DNA from: JBEKJU01 sp050011095
GTDB taxonomy: Bacteria; Desulfobacterota; Syntrophorhabdia; Syntrophorhabdales; WCHB1-27
Length of the DNA: 20,327 nucleotides
Direction of reading: 5' to 3'
Assembly (NCBI GenBank): GCA_050011095.1
Contig: JBEKJU010000085.1
Coordinates: 1 to 20,327 of the forward strand
Within the stretch, counting starts at the first letter, position 1. Every line of letters starts with the position of its first letter. The notes beneath the pieces are model-generated. The model ran no database searches. It was given only the letters and a program-made list of their open reading frames with translations, and was not told where the DNA came from. The translations under genes were made by a program, and so were the position numbers. This document shows, one piece after another, positions 1-6,176 of the stretch.

Positions 1-9
1 CAGCTTCAT
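1..9 (-). CDS. Start of a leftward gene cut by the window edge
   Basis: On the minus strand a strong Shine-Dalgarno, GAGGAGG (17-23), lies 7 nt upstream of an ATG at 9-7, followed by codons for Lys and Leu before the window ends. The spacing is ideal, so a gene transcribed out of the left edge is likely. It would be divergent from the HTH gene at 232. A TATAAA block on the minus strand (58-63) could be its -10, but I see no convincing -35. Product unknown: only three codons are visible. Confidence 0.5.
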
Positions 10-150
10 CGGTGTGCCTCCTCATAAGATCCGTATCATTTGGTCGTGACACGTCATTTTATAGGAGGTACGCCCTTTTTTCACTCCTTTTTCAATTCAC
101 ACAGAAGAGTTTACCCTACCAGTAACTCACCACAGGAGCAAGTTTGTTTT

Positions 151-179
151 ATATGGACAAAACGTATTTGTCCCCATAT
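151..179. promoter_or_regulatory. Palindromic operator candidate upstream of HTH gene
   Basis: An inverted repeat with perfect 7-bp arms, GGACAAA (155-161) and TTTGTCC (167-173), surrounds a 5-nt centre. The outer flanks ATAT/ATAT extend the symmetry with a 2-nt offset. It ends about 50 bp before the start of the HTH antitoxin gene and lies between two divergent genes. HigA-type antitoxins usually bind such palindromes to repress their own promoter, so this is a reasonable operator. No clear -35/-10 pair was found around it. Confidence 0.45.
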
Positions 180-231
180 CATGAAATCGCCCCATAGGAT
201 CGGCCTGGCTCGATACGGGAGGTAAAGTGTC

Positions 232-534
232 ATGAGTGAGATTTTGGATATTGCCCATGAAATGGCGCAAGATTTGTTAAAGGCCGGAGCCGTGGATGAA
301 ATCACCATGCGCAGGATCGACGCGCTTTGTTTGCCCCCGAAGCGCCCCTTTCGGCCCGAGTATATCCGGCGCATCCGGACGGCTAACCACGTGAGCCAGG
401 CCGTGTTTGCGGCGATCCTTGGCATTGGCAAGACGACGGTGCAGCAGTGGGAACAGGGGCAAAAGAAACCGAGCGGCCCCGCGCAACGCCTTCTTGATCT
501 TATCGACCGTAAAGGATTGGCCGCGCTTGGCTAA
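232..534 (+). CDS. HTH antitoxin-like regulator (HigA/NadS type)
   Basis: A 100-aa soluble protein. Its N-terminal half has the AHEMAQDL...GAVDEITMRRIDALCLPP block found in NadS/HigA-type antitoxins of RelE/HigB-like toxins. The C-terminal half is a Cro/C1-type helix-turn-helix: the turn is carried by SQAVFAAILGIGKTTVQQWEQG, ending in the family hallmark KKPSGPAQRLLDLI. The start is set by GGGAGG (217-222) 9 nt before ATG. Such proteins bind operator DNA and neutralise a small RNase toxin encoded just upstream. Here the 222 bp upstream hold no toxin gene and downstream lies the convergent MazF pair, so it looks solitary. A cognate toxin elsewhere, or a role as a plain repressor, is possible. 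Family call is firm; target is inferred. Confidence 0.85.
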   Translation: MSEILDIAHEMAQDLLKAGAVDEITMRRIDALCLPPKRPFRPEYIRRIRTANHVSQAVFAAILGIGKTTVQQWEQGQKKPSGPAQRLLDLIDRKGLAALG

Positions 535-538
535 ACCT

Positions 539-575
539 CTGTCCGCCGAGGGACAGCCTAAAGCCTTCGGGTTTT
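539..575 (+). terminator. Possible terminator after HTH gene
   Basis: CTGTCC (539-544) can pair with GGACAG (551-556). An alternative, overlapping stem pairs CCGAGG (546-551) with CCTTCGG (564-570, one bulge) and is followed by TTTT (572-575). The U-tract is short, so termination would be weak. It sits between the convergent HTH and MazF genes. Confidence 0.35.
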
Positions 576-622
576 GACCGGGGTACAGCCGATTGGCTGC
601 GCCAACTTGCTGGCGGCCAGCT

Positions 623-955
623 TTATTCCCTTATTATTTCAACCACTTTTTCAATAACTTGGGTCAACTTGTCATTCTTGATGACGCCAATCCGGTACAG
701 GATGATATGGTTGTCTGCCGTAAAGAGCCGGTTGGGTCTTATGTTGCCCGCTTGTCTAAGGCTTCCCGACACGAAATCAGCTTCATCGATTGAAATGGCG
801 TATTTGTCTTTAATAGCCTTGCTTGTTATCTGGCAAAGAATGGCATCGTTTCCCTCAAGCGGAGCCACAACAAGGGCAGGTCGTCTTTTAGATTGACTTA
901 GGTCGGAAAAGGGGAAGGGGATGACGACAACATCACCTTTTACAAATTTTGCCAC
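623..955 (-). CDS. MazF/PemK-family toxin (endoribonuclease)
   Basis: 110 aa, the normal size for a PemK/MazF-fold toxin. The N-terminus carries the family signature GDVVVIPFPFSDLSQSKRRPALV (residues 7-29), in which the Arg-Pro pair lies at the RNA-binding active site, and later a NIRPNRLF strand. Members cleave mRNA at short motifs and arrest growth when their antitoxin is lost. The gene starts inside the 3' end of the upstream antitoxin gene (16-nt overlap), the usual translational coupling of a type II module. It is transcribed leftward, convergent with the HTH gene. Cleavage specificity cannot be read from sequence. Strong family assignment. Confidence 0.9.
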   Translation of the reverse strand: MAKFVKGDVVVIPFPFSDLSQSKRRPALVVAPLEGNDAILCQITSKAIKDKYAISIDEADFVSGSLRQAGNIRPNRLFTADNHIILYRIGVIKNDKLTQVIEKVVEIIRE

Positions 956-1134
956 GCTTCGTCCTCCTCTGGACTCAGCCAGTCCCTTCCCAAAGAAGAT
1001 TCGCTTATGATGGCGATATCCAACTTTTCCCGAAGAATTTTTGCTTTGAGGAAATGGACAAAGTCGAGCACTTCAGAAAGAAGCGGCTCAGGGACTTCTT
1101 CGATCTCATTGATGAGCACCTCTTTTGTATTCAT
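940..1134 (-). CDS. DUF2281-type antitoxin partner of MazF-like toxin
   Basis: 64 aa. The N-terminal half (EVPEPLLSEVLDFVHFLKAK, residues 13-32) is the amphipathic helix typical of DUF2281 proteins, and the C-terminus (SLGRDWLSPEEDEAWQNL) is the acidic, Trp-rich tail seen in that group. These small proteins are commonly encoded just before PemK/MazF or PIN toxins and act as antitoxins. The N-terminal region probably provides DNA-binding or dimerisation, and the flexible tail probably covers the toxin. A GAGGG Shine-Dalgarno lies 7-8 nt before the ATG. The stop lies inside the toxin gene. The promoter/operator candidate at 1208-1246 lies about 75 bp upstream. The antitoxin role follows from family and context, not from a biochemical motif. 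Confidence 0.82.
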   Translation of the reverse strand: MNTKEVLINEIEEVPEPLLSEVLDFVHFLKAKILREKLDIAIISESSLGRDWLSPEEDEAWQNL

Positions 1135-1207
1135 GTTATTGCCCTCGTCACGTGAATTCCTTGATTCTTTCTTTCAGGCAGACTACTTCTTTACTCCCCC
1201 ACCTGGG

Positions 1208-1246
1208 TGCTAACAAATAATATACCCAATCCCCGTCTGTTAGCAA
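1208..1246 (-). promoter_or_regulatory. Toxin-antitoxin promoter embedded in an inverted repeat
   Basis: Perfect 8-bp arms TGCTAACA (1208-1215) and TGTTAGCA (1238-1245) are separated by 22 bp. Read on the minus strand, a -35-like TTGCTA (1246-1241) overlaps the upstream arm. A -10 (TATATT 1224-1219 at 16-bp spacing, or TATTAT 1222-1217 at 18 bp) lies just before the downstream arm. A repressor on both arms would cover the promoter, the classic layout of type II toxin-antitoxin autoregulation. The predicted start is about 75 nt upstream of the antitoxin ATG. Confidence 0.55.
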
Positions 1247-1303
1247 TTTCAATATTAGACAATATGTTATTGTGTCAGGTAAGGCCCGCTTCAGGGGGAA
1301 GGT

Positions 1304-1963
1304 TCAGCCGGTGAACCGGACCGCGCGCTTCCGGCCCCGCTCCCGCATGTACCCGATCACGCCGGGGAGGACCGAAATGACGATGATGGCGAGGATGACA
1401 ACGGTAAAGTTTTGCCTCACGAAAGGTATGGTGCCGAAGAAATAGCCGCCCAGTGTGAAGATCATGATCCAGCATATATTGCCCGCCACGCTGTAGGTGA
1501 TGAAGCGGCTGTACGCCATGGTGCCGATCCCCGCGACGAAGGGCGCGAAGGTCCTGATAATGGGCACGAACCGTGCGATAATCACGGTCTTTCCCCCGTA
1601 CTTGAGGTAAAAATCGTGCGTCCTCGCGAGGTATTCCCTGTTGAGTAGCCGGGAGTGCTCGCTCGCGAAGACCCTTGGCCCGACAATGCAGCCGATCCAG
1701 TAATTTGACGAGTCCCCTGCTATCGCCGCGAGGGGCAGCGCAACGACGAGCCAGGTCAGATCGAGGGAGCCGAGGCCCGCGAAGGCCCCCGCGGCAAAAA
1801 GAAGGGAATCTCCGGGAAGGAACGGCGTGACGACGAGACCCGTCTCACAGAAGATGATGCCGCAGAGGAGGAGATGCGTCCAGAAGCCGTACTGTTGTAT
1901 GACAAGTCCAAGGTGCTTATCCAGGTGGAGGATGATGTCGAATGCGTAGTGTAACAAGTCCAT
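1304..1963 (-). CDS. DedA-family integral membrane protein
   Basis: 219 aa, a typical DedA (SNARE-associated/VTT) length. An N-terminal hydrophobic region is followed by the family block ETGLVVTPFLPGDSLLFAAG (about residues 40-59). The conserved GKTVIIARFVPIIRTFAPFVAG segment (about 124-145) contains the functional Arg residues, and C-terminal TM helices end in a basic tail (RERGRKR). DedA proteins are inner-membrane transporters/flippases, several implicated in undecaprenyl-phosphate or phosphatidylethanolamine translocation and in proton-dependent envelope homeostasis. Which lipid applies here cannot be told. It lies 45 bp downstream of recR on the same strand and may be read through from that operon. 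No clear terminator separates it from the DUF2281 gene. Confidence 0.93.
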   Translation of the reverse strand: MDLLHYAFDIILHLDKHLGLVIQQYGFWTHLLLCGIIFCETGLVVTPFLPGDSLLFAAGAFAGLGSLDLTWLVVALPLAAIAGDSSNYWIGCIVGPRVFASEHSRLLNREYLARTHDFYLKYGGKTVIIARFVPIIRTFAPFVAGIGTMAYSRFITYSVAGNICWIMIFTLGGYFFGTIPFVRQNFTVVILAIIVISVLPGVIGYMRERGRKRAVRFTG

Positions 1964-2008
1964 AAATAAAACGCTGCCTCTCTATTCGTAACCGGGGTAT
2001 AAGGCGGC

Positions 2009-2617
2009 CTAGGAGTCCTCCTTCAGGCTTCTTCTGTTATCTATCGCGCTCTTGATGGTAAGGGGATCGATGTAGACGATATCACCCCCGATAGGTATGC
2101 CCGATGCGATGCGGGTGATCTTCAGGTGGAGCGATTTGGTCATCTCAACGATGTAGTGGGCGGTGGTATTCCCCTCTATCGTGGGGTTCGTGGCGATGAT
2201 AAGCTCCCGTATGCCTTCCCTGACTATGCGCTCCTTCATTTCCGGGATCCTGATCTCCTCGGGTCCTATCCCCTCTATGGGGTTTATCACCCCGTGGAGT
2301 ATGTGATAACGGTAGACGCCGGGAAACGCCGACTCGATCACCATGAGGTGTGACGGCTCCTCCACGACGCAGAGCATGCCGCGGGCGCGCTTTTCGTCCC
2401 GGCATATGTGACACGGGTCGACGTCGGTTATGTTGAAGCAGGCGCTGCACAGCCGTATCTTCTCCTTCATCTCGGAGATGCTCTGCGCGAGTTCCGCCAC
2501 GTAGGACGGGCGCGCGTTGAGGAGGAAAAAGGCAAGCCTCGTGGCGGTCTTCCTTCCGATACCGGGCAGCCGCGAGAGGTGTTCTATCAATTTTTCTATG
2601 GGTTCAGGGTAGAGCAT
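2009..2617 (-). CDS. recR: Recombination mediator RecR
   Basis: 202 aa, full length. Order of parts: a helix-hairpin-helix (LSRLPGIGRKTATRLAFFLL, residues 14-33), a four-Cys zinc finger (C57, C60, C69, C72), a Toprim domain starting near residue 81 (MLCVVEEPSHLMVIE) and a C-terminal Walker-B-like region. RecR works with RecO/RecF to load RecA on SSB-coated gaps. The ATG immediately follows the ybaB stop codon with no intervening base, so the two are translationally coupled in the dnaX-ybaB-recR operon, an order conserved widely in bacteria. Nothing unusual is seen. Confidence 0.97.
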   Translation of the reverse strand: MLYPEPIEKLIEHLSRLPGIGRKTATRLAFFLLNARPSYVAELAQSISEMKEKIRLCSACFNITDVDPCHICRDEKRARGMLCVVEEPSHLMVIESAFPGVYRYHILHGVINPIEGIGPEEIRIPEMKERIVREGIRELIIATNPTIEGNTTAHYIVEMTKSLHLKITRIASGIPIGGDIVYIDPLTIKSAIDNRRSLKEDS

Positions 2618-2932
2618 CTACATCCCAAACGGCAGCTGGAGGCCGCCCGTGATCTTTGCCATCTCCTCTTTCCACATCTCCTTCGACTTGTTCAGACCTT
2701 CGTTCAGTGCGGCAACGATAAGGTCTTCCAGCATCTCCTTGTCCCGCTCCTCCCATATCTCATCGGAAATTTTGAGGGAGATCAGGTCCTGCTTCCCATT
2801 GACGACGCACGTGACCATGCCGCCGCCCGACTGCCCCTCCACGGTTTTTGTCTCCATCTCCTCCTGAAGCCTCTGGAATTGCTCCTGCATCTTTTTTGCC
2901 TGACCCAAAATCTGTCCAAAACCCTTCGGCAT
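2618..2932 (-). CDS. ybaB: YbaB/EbfC nucleoid-associated protein
   Basis: 104 aa. A helical N-terminus (FGQILGQAKKMQEQFQRLQEEMETKTVEG) leads into the central beta sheet with the GGGMVTCVVNGKQDLISLKI pattern, then a C-terminal helix (EDLIVAALNEGLNKSKEMWKEEMAKITGG). This is the standard dimeric tweezer fold that binds DNA without strong sequence preference. It lies 11 bp downstream of dnaX and abuts recR. Its co-occurrence with recR suggests a role in recombination or nucleoid organisation, but the molecular function in this lineage is not established. Confidence 0.96.
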   Translation of the reverse strand: MPKGFGQILGQAKKMQEQFQRLQEEMETKTVEGQSGGGMVTCVVNGKQDLISLKISDEIWEERDKEMLEDLIVAALNEGLNKSKEMWKEEMAKITGGLQLPFGM

Positions 2933-2943
2933 TGTTCCCTCCT

Positions 2944-4605
2944 TTAGACCTTAAATAAGCGCTCGGCTTCCCTCACGTAGTCATCGAGGGTCTCTTCCTC
3001 TGTCTCCGATCCACCATCAACAAACCTGACGGTCATCTCTCTCCCGAAGAACGCTGACGCGTGCTCCTTGAACTCATTGATAATAAGGCCGTTATCTCTT
3101 ATGTAGACCGAGTCCCTGCCCAGGGAAACGGTGAGCCTGTCTTCCTCGGCCCTCATATCGAGGGATGAGAAAATGCCGAAAAGCATCTTGCTCTTTTCCT
3201 TCAGATAGGAAACGAGATCACCCGGCCCGGCCGAAGGGCCGTCCTGAACGGGGACGTCCTGCGCGGGGGTATCCTGCGCAACGGCATCCTGATGAGGGCC
3301 ATCCTGCACGGGGGTGTCCTGGTCCGGGATAGGGGACGGCGGCTCCGCCACGGCTTCCGCGCGATCATGGCGCCCCTTCTCCATCCCGTTCCGGCCGGCG
3401 GGCGGCATGTCCTTTCCCAGGGTGCCCCCATCTCCCCCGCGCCCGCGTGTCTCCGGGACCCCCTCCGCCTGCGCGGCCGATCCGCCCGCGGCCTCAATCA
3501 TCGCCTCCACATCCCTGAGCCGGGAGAGGTTGTAGAGGTTGATGAATAGGATCTCCAGGGAGACCTTCGGGAATATGCCGCGGATCAGGTCCTCCGCCTT
3601 GAGCATGTGGTGCACCATATTCTGGATCTCGTAGTATTCGACCTCTTTCGTGAGCCCCTCTGCCCTCCCGTACTCCTCGTCATCCATGAAGACAAAGGGG
3701 GGTTTGCCATTGCACACCTTTATCATGAGGACGTCCCTCAGGAAGGAAAGGAGCCCCTTGTATATCTGGTAGACATCGTGACCCTCCTCCAGGGTACGGG
3801 CGATAAGGCTCAATCCCTCCCTGGGGTCCTTCTCGATGATGCATTTCACGATGCCGTAGGCCACCTCCCTCTGGACCACCCCGATCACGTCGATCACGTC
3901 CCCTTCCGAGATGCGTGCGCCGCTGTAGGCGATGACCTGATCGAGGATCGACTCGGCGTCGCGCAGGCTTCCATCCGCTTCGCGGACCACGTAGTTCAGC
4001 ACCTTCTCGTCGCACTCGATGCCCTCGTCCAGGCAGATGCGGGTAAGCTGCTCGACGATCTGGGACTCCGATATCCTCCTGAAATCGAAGCGCTGGCATC
4101 GTGACATGATGGTGTAGGGGATCTTCTGGGACTCGGTCGTGGCGAGGATGAAGATATTATGGCCCGGAGGTTCTTCGAGGGTCTTCAAAAGGGCGTTGAA
4201 TGCGGGCTCGGTGAGCATGTGCGCCTCATCGATTATATAGACCTTGTACCTCCCTTCCATGGGAAGGTACCGTACCGTCTCCCGCAGCTCCCGTATCTCG
4301 TCGATGCCCCTGTTCGATGCCGCATCGATCTCGATGACGTCCACATAGCCCCCGCCGTCTATGGCGCTGCACGTGCGGCACGCATTGCACGGCTCCTCTT
4401 TCACGCCCTCGACGCAGTTGACCGCCTTTGCGAGTATCCGTGAGATAGACGTCTTCCCCACTCCCCTCGGTCCGCAAAAAAGGTAGGCATGCGCTATTCT
4501 GCCGCGCCTTATCGAATTTTTCAGCGTGGTGACGATGTGCGCCTGACCGACCACATCGTCAAACTTCCGGGGTCTCCATCGTCGTGCGATAACAGTGTAG
4601 CTCAT
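2944..4605 (-). CDS. dnaX: DNA polymerase III subunit gamma/tau
   Basis: 553 aa clamp-loader AAA+ ATPase. Visible parts: Walker A GPRGVGKT (45-52), a four-Cys zinc module (C64, C73, C76, C79), Walker B/DEAH at 126-129, the SRC arginine-finger motif at 168-170, then collar domain III to about residue 365. A proline/Asp-rich low-complexity linker (about 375-455) carries a run of 5-residue xPxQD repeats, before a short tau-like C-terminal domain ending in YVREAERLFKV. The ATG at 4605 gives the canonical MSYTVIARRWRP start, although no good Shine-Dalgarno precedes it. I saw no A-rich slippery heptamer of the E. coli type, so a separate gamma product is not supported. Confidence 0.97.
   Translation of the reverse strand: MSYTVIARRWRPRKFDDVVGQAHIVTTLKNSIRRGRIAHAYLFCGPRGVGKTSISRILAKAVNCVEGVKEEPCNACRTCSAIDGGGYVDVIEIDAASNRGIDEIRELRETVRYLPMEGRYKVYIIDEAHMLTEPAFNALLKTLEEPPGHNIFILATTESQKIPYTIMSRCQRFDFRRISESQIVEQLTRICLDEGIECDEKVLNYVVREADGSLRDAESILDQVIAYSGARISEGDVIDVIGVVQREVAYGIVKCIIEKDPREGLSLIARTLEEGHDVYQIYKGLLSFLRDVLMIKVCNGKPPFVFMDDEEYGRAEGLTKEVEYYEIQNMVHHMLKAEDLIRGIFPKVSLEILFINLYNLSRLRDVEAMIEAAGGSAAQAEGVPETRGRGGDGGTLGKDMPPAGRNGMEKGRHDRAEAVAEPPSPIPDQDTPVQDGPHQDAVAQDTPAQDVPVQDGPSAGPGDLVSYLKEKSKMLFGIFSSLDMRAEEDRLTVSLGRDSVYIRDNGLIINEFKEHASAFFGREMTVRFVDGGSETEEETLDDYVREAERLFKV
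3241..3330 (-). repeat. Six tandem 15-nt repeats in the dnaX linker
   Basis: Six head-to-tail 15-nt units begin at 3241, 3256, 3271, 3286, 3301 and 3316. Each starts (plus strand) with GTCCTG or ATCCTG. On the coding strand they specify the pentapeptides IPDQD, TPVQD, GPHQD, AVAQD, TPAQD and VPVQD. The array lies in the disordered linker between the DnaX collar and the C-terminal domain, so copy-number change would alter linker length without a frameshift. Confidence 0.9.
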
Positions 4606-4715
4606 TTGGTGAAACGGCAGGGGGGTTGGTCGGCGGCCAGGTGTTTGCGCCTCATCTGCTCGCGGTGCGGCTCTGCTCTCAGCATCGGACAGTCTCTCTT
4701 CCCATTAATAAAAAA

Positions 4716-4810
4716 GGCCAGGCGACCTGCGGCACACGGAGAAGCTACTACCGCTGCTTCCTTCCGGACCTGACGGGGTTCATAACCTTCACGTTGCGCA
4801 GGGCCCGGCC
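4716..4810 (-). ncRNA. ffs: Bacterial (small) signal recognition particle RNA
   Basis: About 95 nt. It contains the SRP domain IV hallmark GTCAGGTCCGGAAGGAAGCA with its GGAA tetraloop, followed by the AGC and CCGTGTGCCGCAGG segments seen in 4.5S RNA. The 5' end GGCCGGGCCCTGCG pairs with the 3' end (CGCAGG...GGCC) to form the terminal stem. Six T residues follow directly (4715-4710, minus strand), so the RNA's own closing stem can act as its terminator. The RNA forms the particle with Ffh to target membrane proteins. It lies 27 bp downstream of tRNA-Ser, and I found no well-spaced separate promoter, so it may be processed from the tRNA transcript. The 110 bp between it and dnaX hold no further feature I can support. 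Confidence 0.95.
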
Positions 4811-4837
4811 ATTTTACAATCATGCGACGGTTAATAA

Positions 4838-4931
4838 TGGCGGAGAGAGAGGGATTTGAACCCTCGGTGCCAGTTTTAGCCAGCACACACGATTTCCAGT
4901 CGTGCTCCTTCAGCCGCTCGGACATCTCTCC
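4838..4931 (-). tRNA. tRNA-Ser (GGA anticodon), CCA encoded
   Basis: A class II tRNA of 94 nt including an encoded CCA (4840-4838). The acceptor GGAGAGA (from 4931) pairs with TCTCTCC. The anticodon arm CACGA-CTGGAAA-TCGTG gives anticodon GGA, reading UCC and UCU. A long variable arm follows, and the T arm GAGGG-TTCAAAT-CCCTC is intact. Discriminator base is G. A serine tRNA just upstream of ffs and dnaX is a frequent arrangement in this part of the tree. Confidence 0.97.
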
Positions 4932-4940
4932 ATTGTCTAT

Positions 4941-4970
4941 TTTATACCACAGCGGCCGGGCGGTGCACAA
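4941..4970 (-). promoter_or_regulatory. Promoter for tRNA-Ser (and SRP RNA)
   Basis: On the minus strand TTGTGC (4970-4965), an 18-bp GC-rich spacer and TATAAA (4946-4941). Predicted transcription start is near 4934, 3-4 nt before the mature tRNA 5' end. Confidence 0.55.
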
Positions 4971-5018
4971 GTGCAGGGAAGAGGTGCTTGCTGTTCGCTT
5001 CCGCTTCAATAGTGCGAC

Positions 5019-5153
5019 GGACGGCGGCATGCGCGGAATCGCGATCTGCGGCGCGGTCTTCGCCTTACGGGCTCCGGCGTACGTATGTACAGCCTCCGCC
5101 CAGCAAGGCTCAGATCGCATCCACATCTCGGCGATTCCTTCATGCCACCGTCC
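5019..5153 (-). repeat. Nested-hairpin element, copy A (minus orientation)
   Basis: A 135-bp imperfect palindrome. Outer arms 5019-5031 / 5141-5153 match at 12 of 13 positions. Inside are GGAATCGC (5035-5042) with GCGATTCC (5131-5138), GATCTG (5043-5048) with CAGATC (5111-5116), GCCTT (5062-5066) with AAGGC (5105-5109), GGGC (5069-5072) with GCCC (5098-5101), and an apical GGCGTAC-GTAT-GTACaGCC hairpin. On the minus strand it reads GAGCC-N16-GTAC-N4-GTAC-N16-CGAAG, the signature shared with copies B and C. Function unknown: a structured RNA, a processing/stability element or a miniature repeat are all possible. Confidence 0.7.
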
Positions 5154-5159
5154 CCTGCA

Positions 5160-5184
5160 GCCGGCATCACACGACGATGCCGGC
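5160..5184. repeat. Perfect 9-bp inverted repeat
   Basis: GCCGGCATC (5160-5168) and GATGCCGGC (5176-5184) flank a 7-nt loop. TTTTT occurs only 9 nt beyond the stem (5194-5198) on the plus strand and no gene feeds into it, so a terminator role is doubtful. Confidence 0.6.
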
Positions 5185-5253
5185 GTTAAGGGGTTTTTCC
5201 GCCCCCGGTCCAAGCACATCATTCGGGCATTGCCTCCTTCACCATGCTTTTCT

Positions 5254-5285
5254 GCCGGGGGCCTATCGACCGATAGGACCCCGGC
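5254..5285. repeat. 15-bp near-perfect inverted repeat
   Basis: GCCGGGGGCCTATCG (5254-5268) and CGATAGGACCCCGGC (5271-5285) match at 14 of 15 positions around a 2-nt centre, so the innermost pairs would open in RNA. Very stable if transcribed. It lies between hairpin elements A and B. Confidence 0.6.
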
Positions 5286-5315
5286 TCGGGTTGGGCGACA
5301 CCCCCCTTCGAGAGA

Positions 5316-5440
5316 GCGGCCGAGGCGATTTTTGATGCATAACGCGAAATCGAGGGGGCGCGCACCGGAGCGTACTCTTGTACGTGAGGATGTGCGCCCC
5401 CGAAGATGACAAAGTTAGGCACAAAAAGCGCCCCGGCCGC
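5316..5440 (+). repeat. Nested-hairpin element, copy B (plus orientation)
   Basis: A 125-bp palindrome. Outer arms 5316-5334 and 5422-5440 are 19 nt with 17 matches and include TTTTTG/CAAAAA. Next come TGCATAAC (5336-5343) against GTTAGGCA (5414-5421), 7 of 8. The inner stem 5354-5364 / 5391-5401 is 11 bp with one G-U. The apex is GCGTAC-TCTT-GTACGT (5370-5385). The signature reads CGAGG-N16-GTAC-N4-GTAC-N17-CGAAG. It ends 8 bp from the livF stop, so it would form the 3' end of the liv mRNA. There is no U-tract, so it is not a standard terminator. Confidence 0.75.
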
Positions 5441-5447
5441 GCCCCCC

Positions 5448-6176
5448 TCATTCCTCCATCGCCTCGAACCCGCCCAGGTAGGCCTCGACGATTACAGGAC
5501 TACGCTTGATGTCCGCAGAACTCCCCTCCATGACGATCCGCCCGGTTTCGAGCACATAGGCCCTATTCGAACAATCTAGCGCCATATGGGCATTCTGCTC
5601 AACCAGCATGATGGAGATGCCCTCTTCCTTGTTGATGGTCTCGATGAGGGAGAAGATCTCCCTCGTGATGATGGGCGACAGGCCCATGGAGGGCTCGTCC
5701 AGAAGGAGGAGGTCGGGATTCGCCATGAGCGCCCTTCCGAGGGCGAGCATCTGCTGTTCCCCCCCGGAAAGGGTGCCCGCGCTCTGGCGGAGTCTCTCCT
5801 TGAGCCGGGGAAACGTGTGGAGCACCATGCCGAGACGGACGTGTCTGGCCCGTCTGCCCCGGAGCACGTGGCCGCCCACTTCCAGGTTCTCCCTTACCGT
5901 GAGGTCGGGGAAGATCTGACGCCCCTCGGGAACCATGGAGATGCCGAGCCTCACGATCCTGTCCGGCCGCCGCCGCGTGATGGACCTCCCCGCGAACTCT
6001 ATCTCGCCCGAGACCGGTCTCAGGATGCCCGTGACCGTCCTGAGAAGCGTGCTCTTTCCCGCGCCGTTCGCGCCGATAATGGAGAGAATCTCCCCCTTGC
6101 GCATCTCCATGGTGATGCCGTCGAGGGCCGATATCGCGCCATAGGCGACATGGAGGTCGGAAATACGCATCAGCAT
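5448..6176 (-). CDS. livF: Liv-type ABC transporter ATP-binding protein LivF
   Basis: 242 aa ATPase. Walker A GANGAGKST (35-43), the PEGRQIFPDLTVRENL stretch typical of LivF, ABC signature LSGGEQQ (136-142), Walker B LLLLDEP (156-162) and the LivF-specific VEQN (192-195) at the switch region. Last gene of livKHMGF. The chosen ATG (6176) overlaps the livG stop; an ATG two codons later (6170) forms a TGATG junction and is an equally good start. Upstream in-frame sequence is livG read in another frame and is not part of the protein. It pairs with LivG as the nucleotide-binding heterodimer at the cytoplasmic face. Confidence 0.95.
   Translation of the reverse strand: MLMRISDLHVAYGAISALDGITMEMRKGEILSIIGANGAGKSTLLRTVTGILRPVSGEIEFAGRSITRRRPDRIVRLGISMVPEGRQIFPDLTVRENLEVGGHVLRGRRARHVRLGMVLHTFPRLKERLRQSAGTLSGGEQQMLALGRALMANPDLLLLDEPSMGLSPIITREIFSLIETINKEEGISIMLVEQNAHMALDCSNRAYVLETGRIVMEGSSADIKRSPVIVEAYLGGFEAMEE

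Larger units (their letters stand above)
4932..5447. other. Gene-free 516-bp stretch filled with long hairpins
   Basis: Between livF and tRNA-Ser I see no credible protein gene. Reading frames here merely cross inverted repeats and are rich in Arg, Pro and Ser. The stretch holds the tRNA promoter, two members of the nested-hairpin family (5019-5153 and 5316-5440, opposite orientations) and two further inverted repeats between them (5160-5184, 5254-5285). It forms the 3' flank of the liv operon. Confidence 0.7.

Noticed and set aside
2944..4605. Programmed frameshift in dnaX giving a gamma subunit
   Set aside because: No A AAA AAG-type slippery site was seen on the coding strand; the only long homopolymer is a T-run near codon 42 in the ATPase core.
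5160..5198. Hairpin plus TTTTT as an intrinsic terminator
   Set aside because: The T-run is 9 nt from the stem and no plus-strand gene precedes it.
4602..5222. Long minus-strand frame across the tRNA and SRP RNA genes
   Set aside because: It overlaps two certain RNA genes and encodes no recognisable domain.
5219..5451. Small Arg/Pro/Ser-rich reading frames crossing the hairpin region in several frames
   Set aside because: They run through palindromes 5254-5285 and element B, have no Shine-Dalgarno, and their open length is explained by GC-rich inverted repeats.
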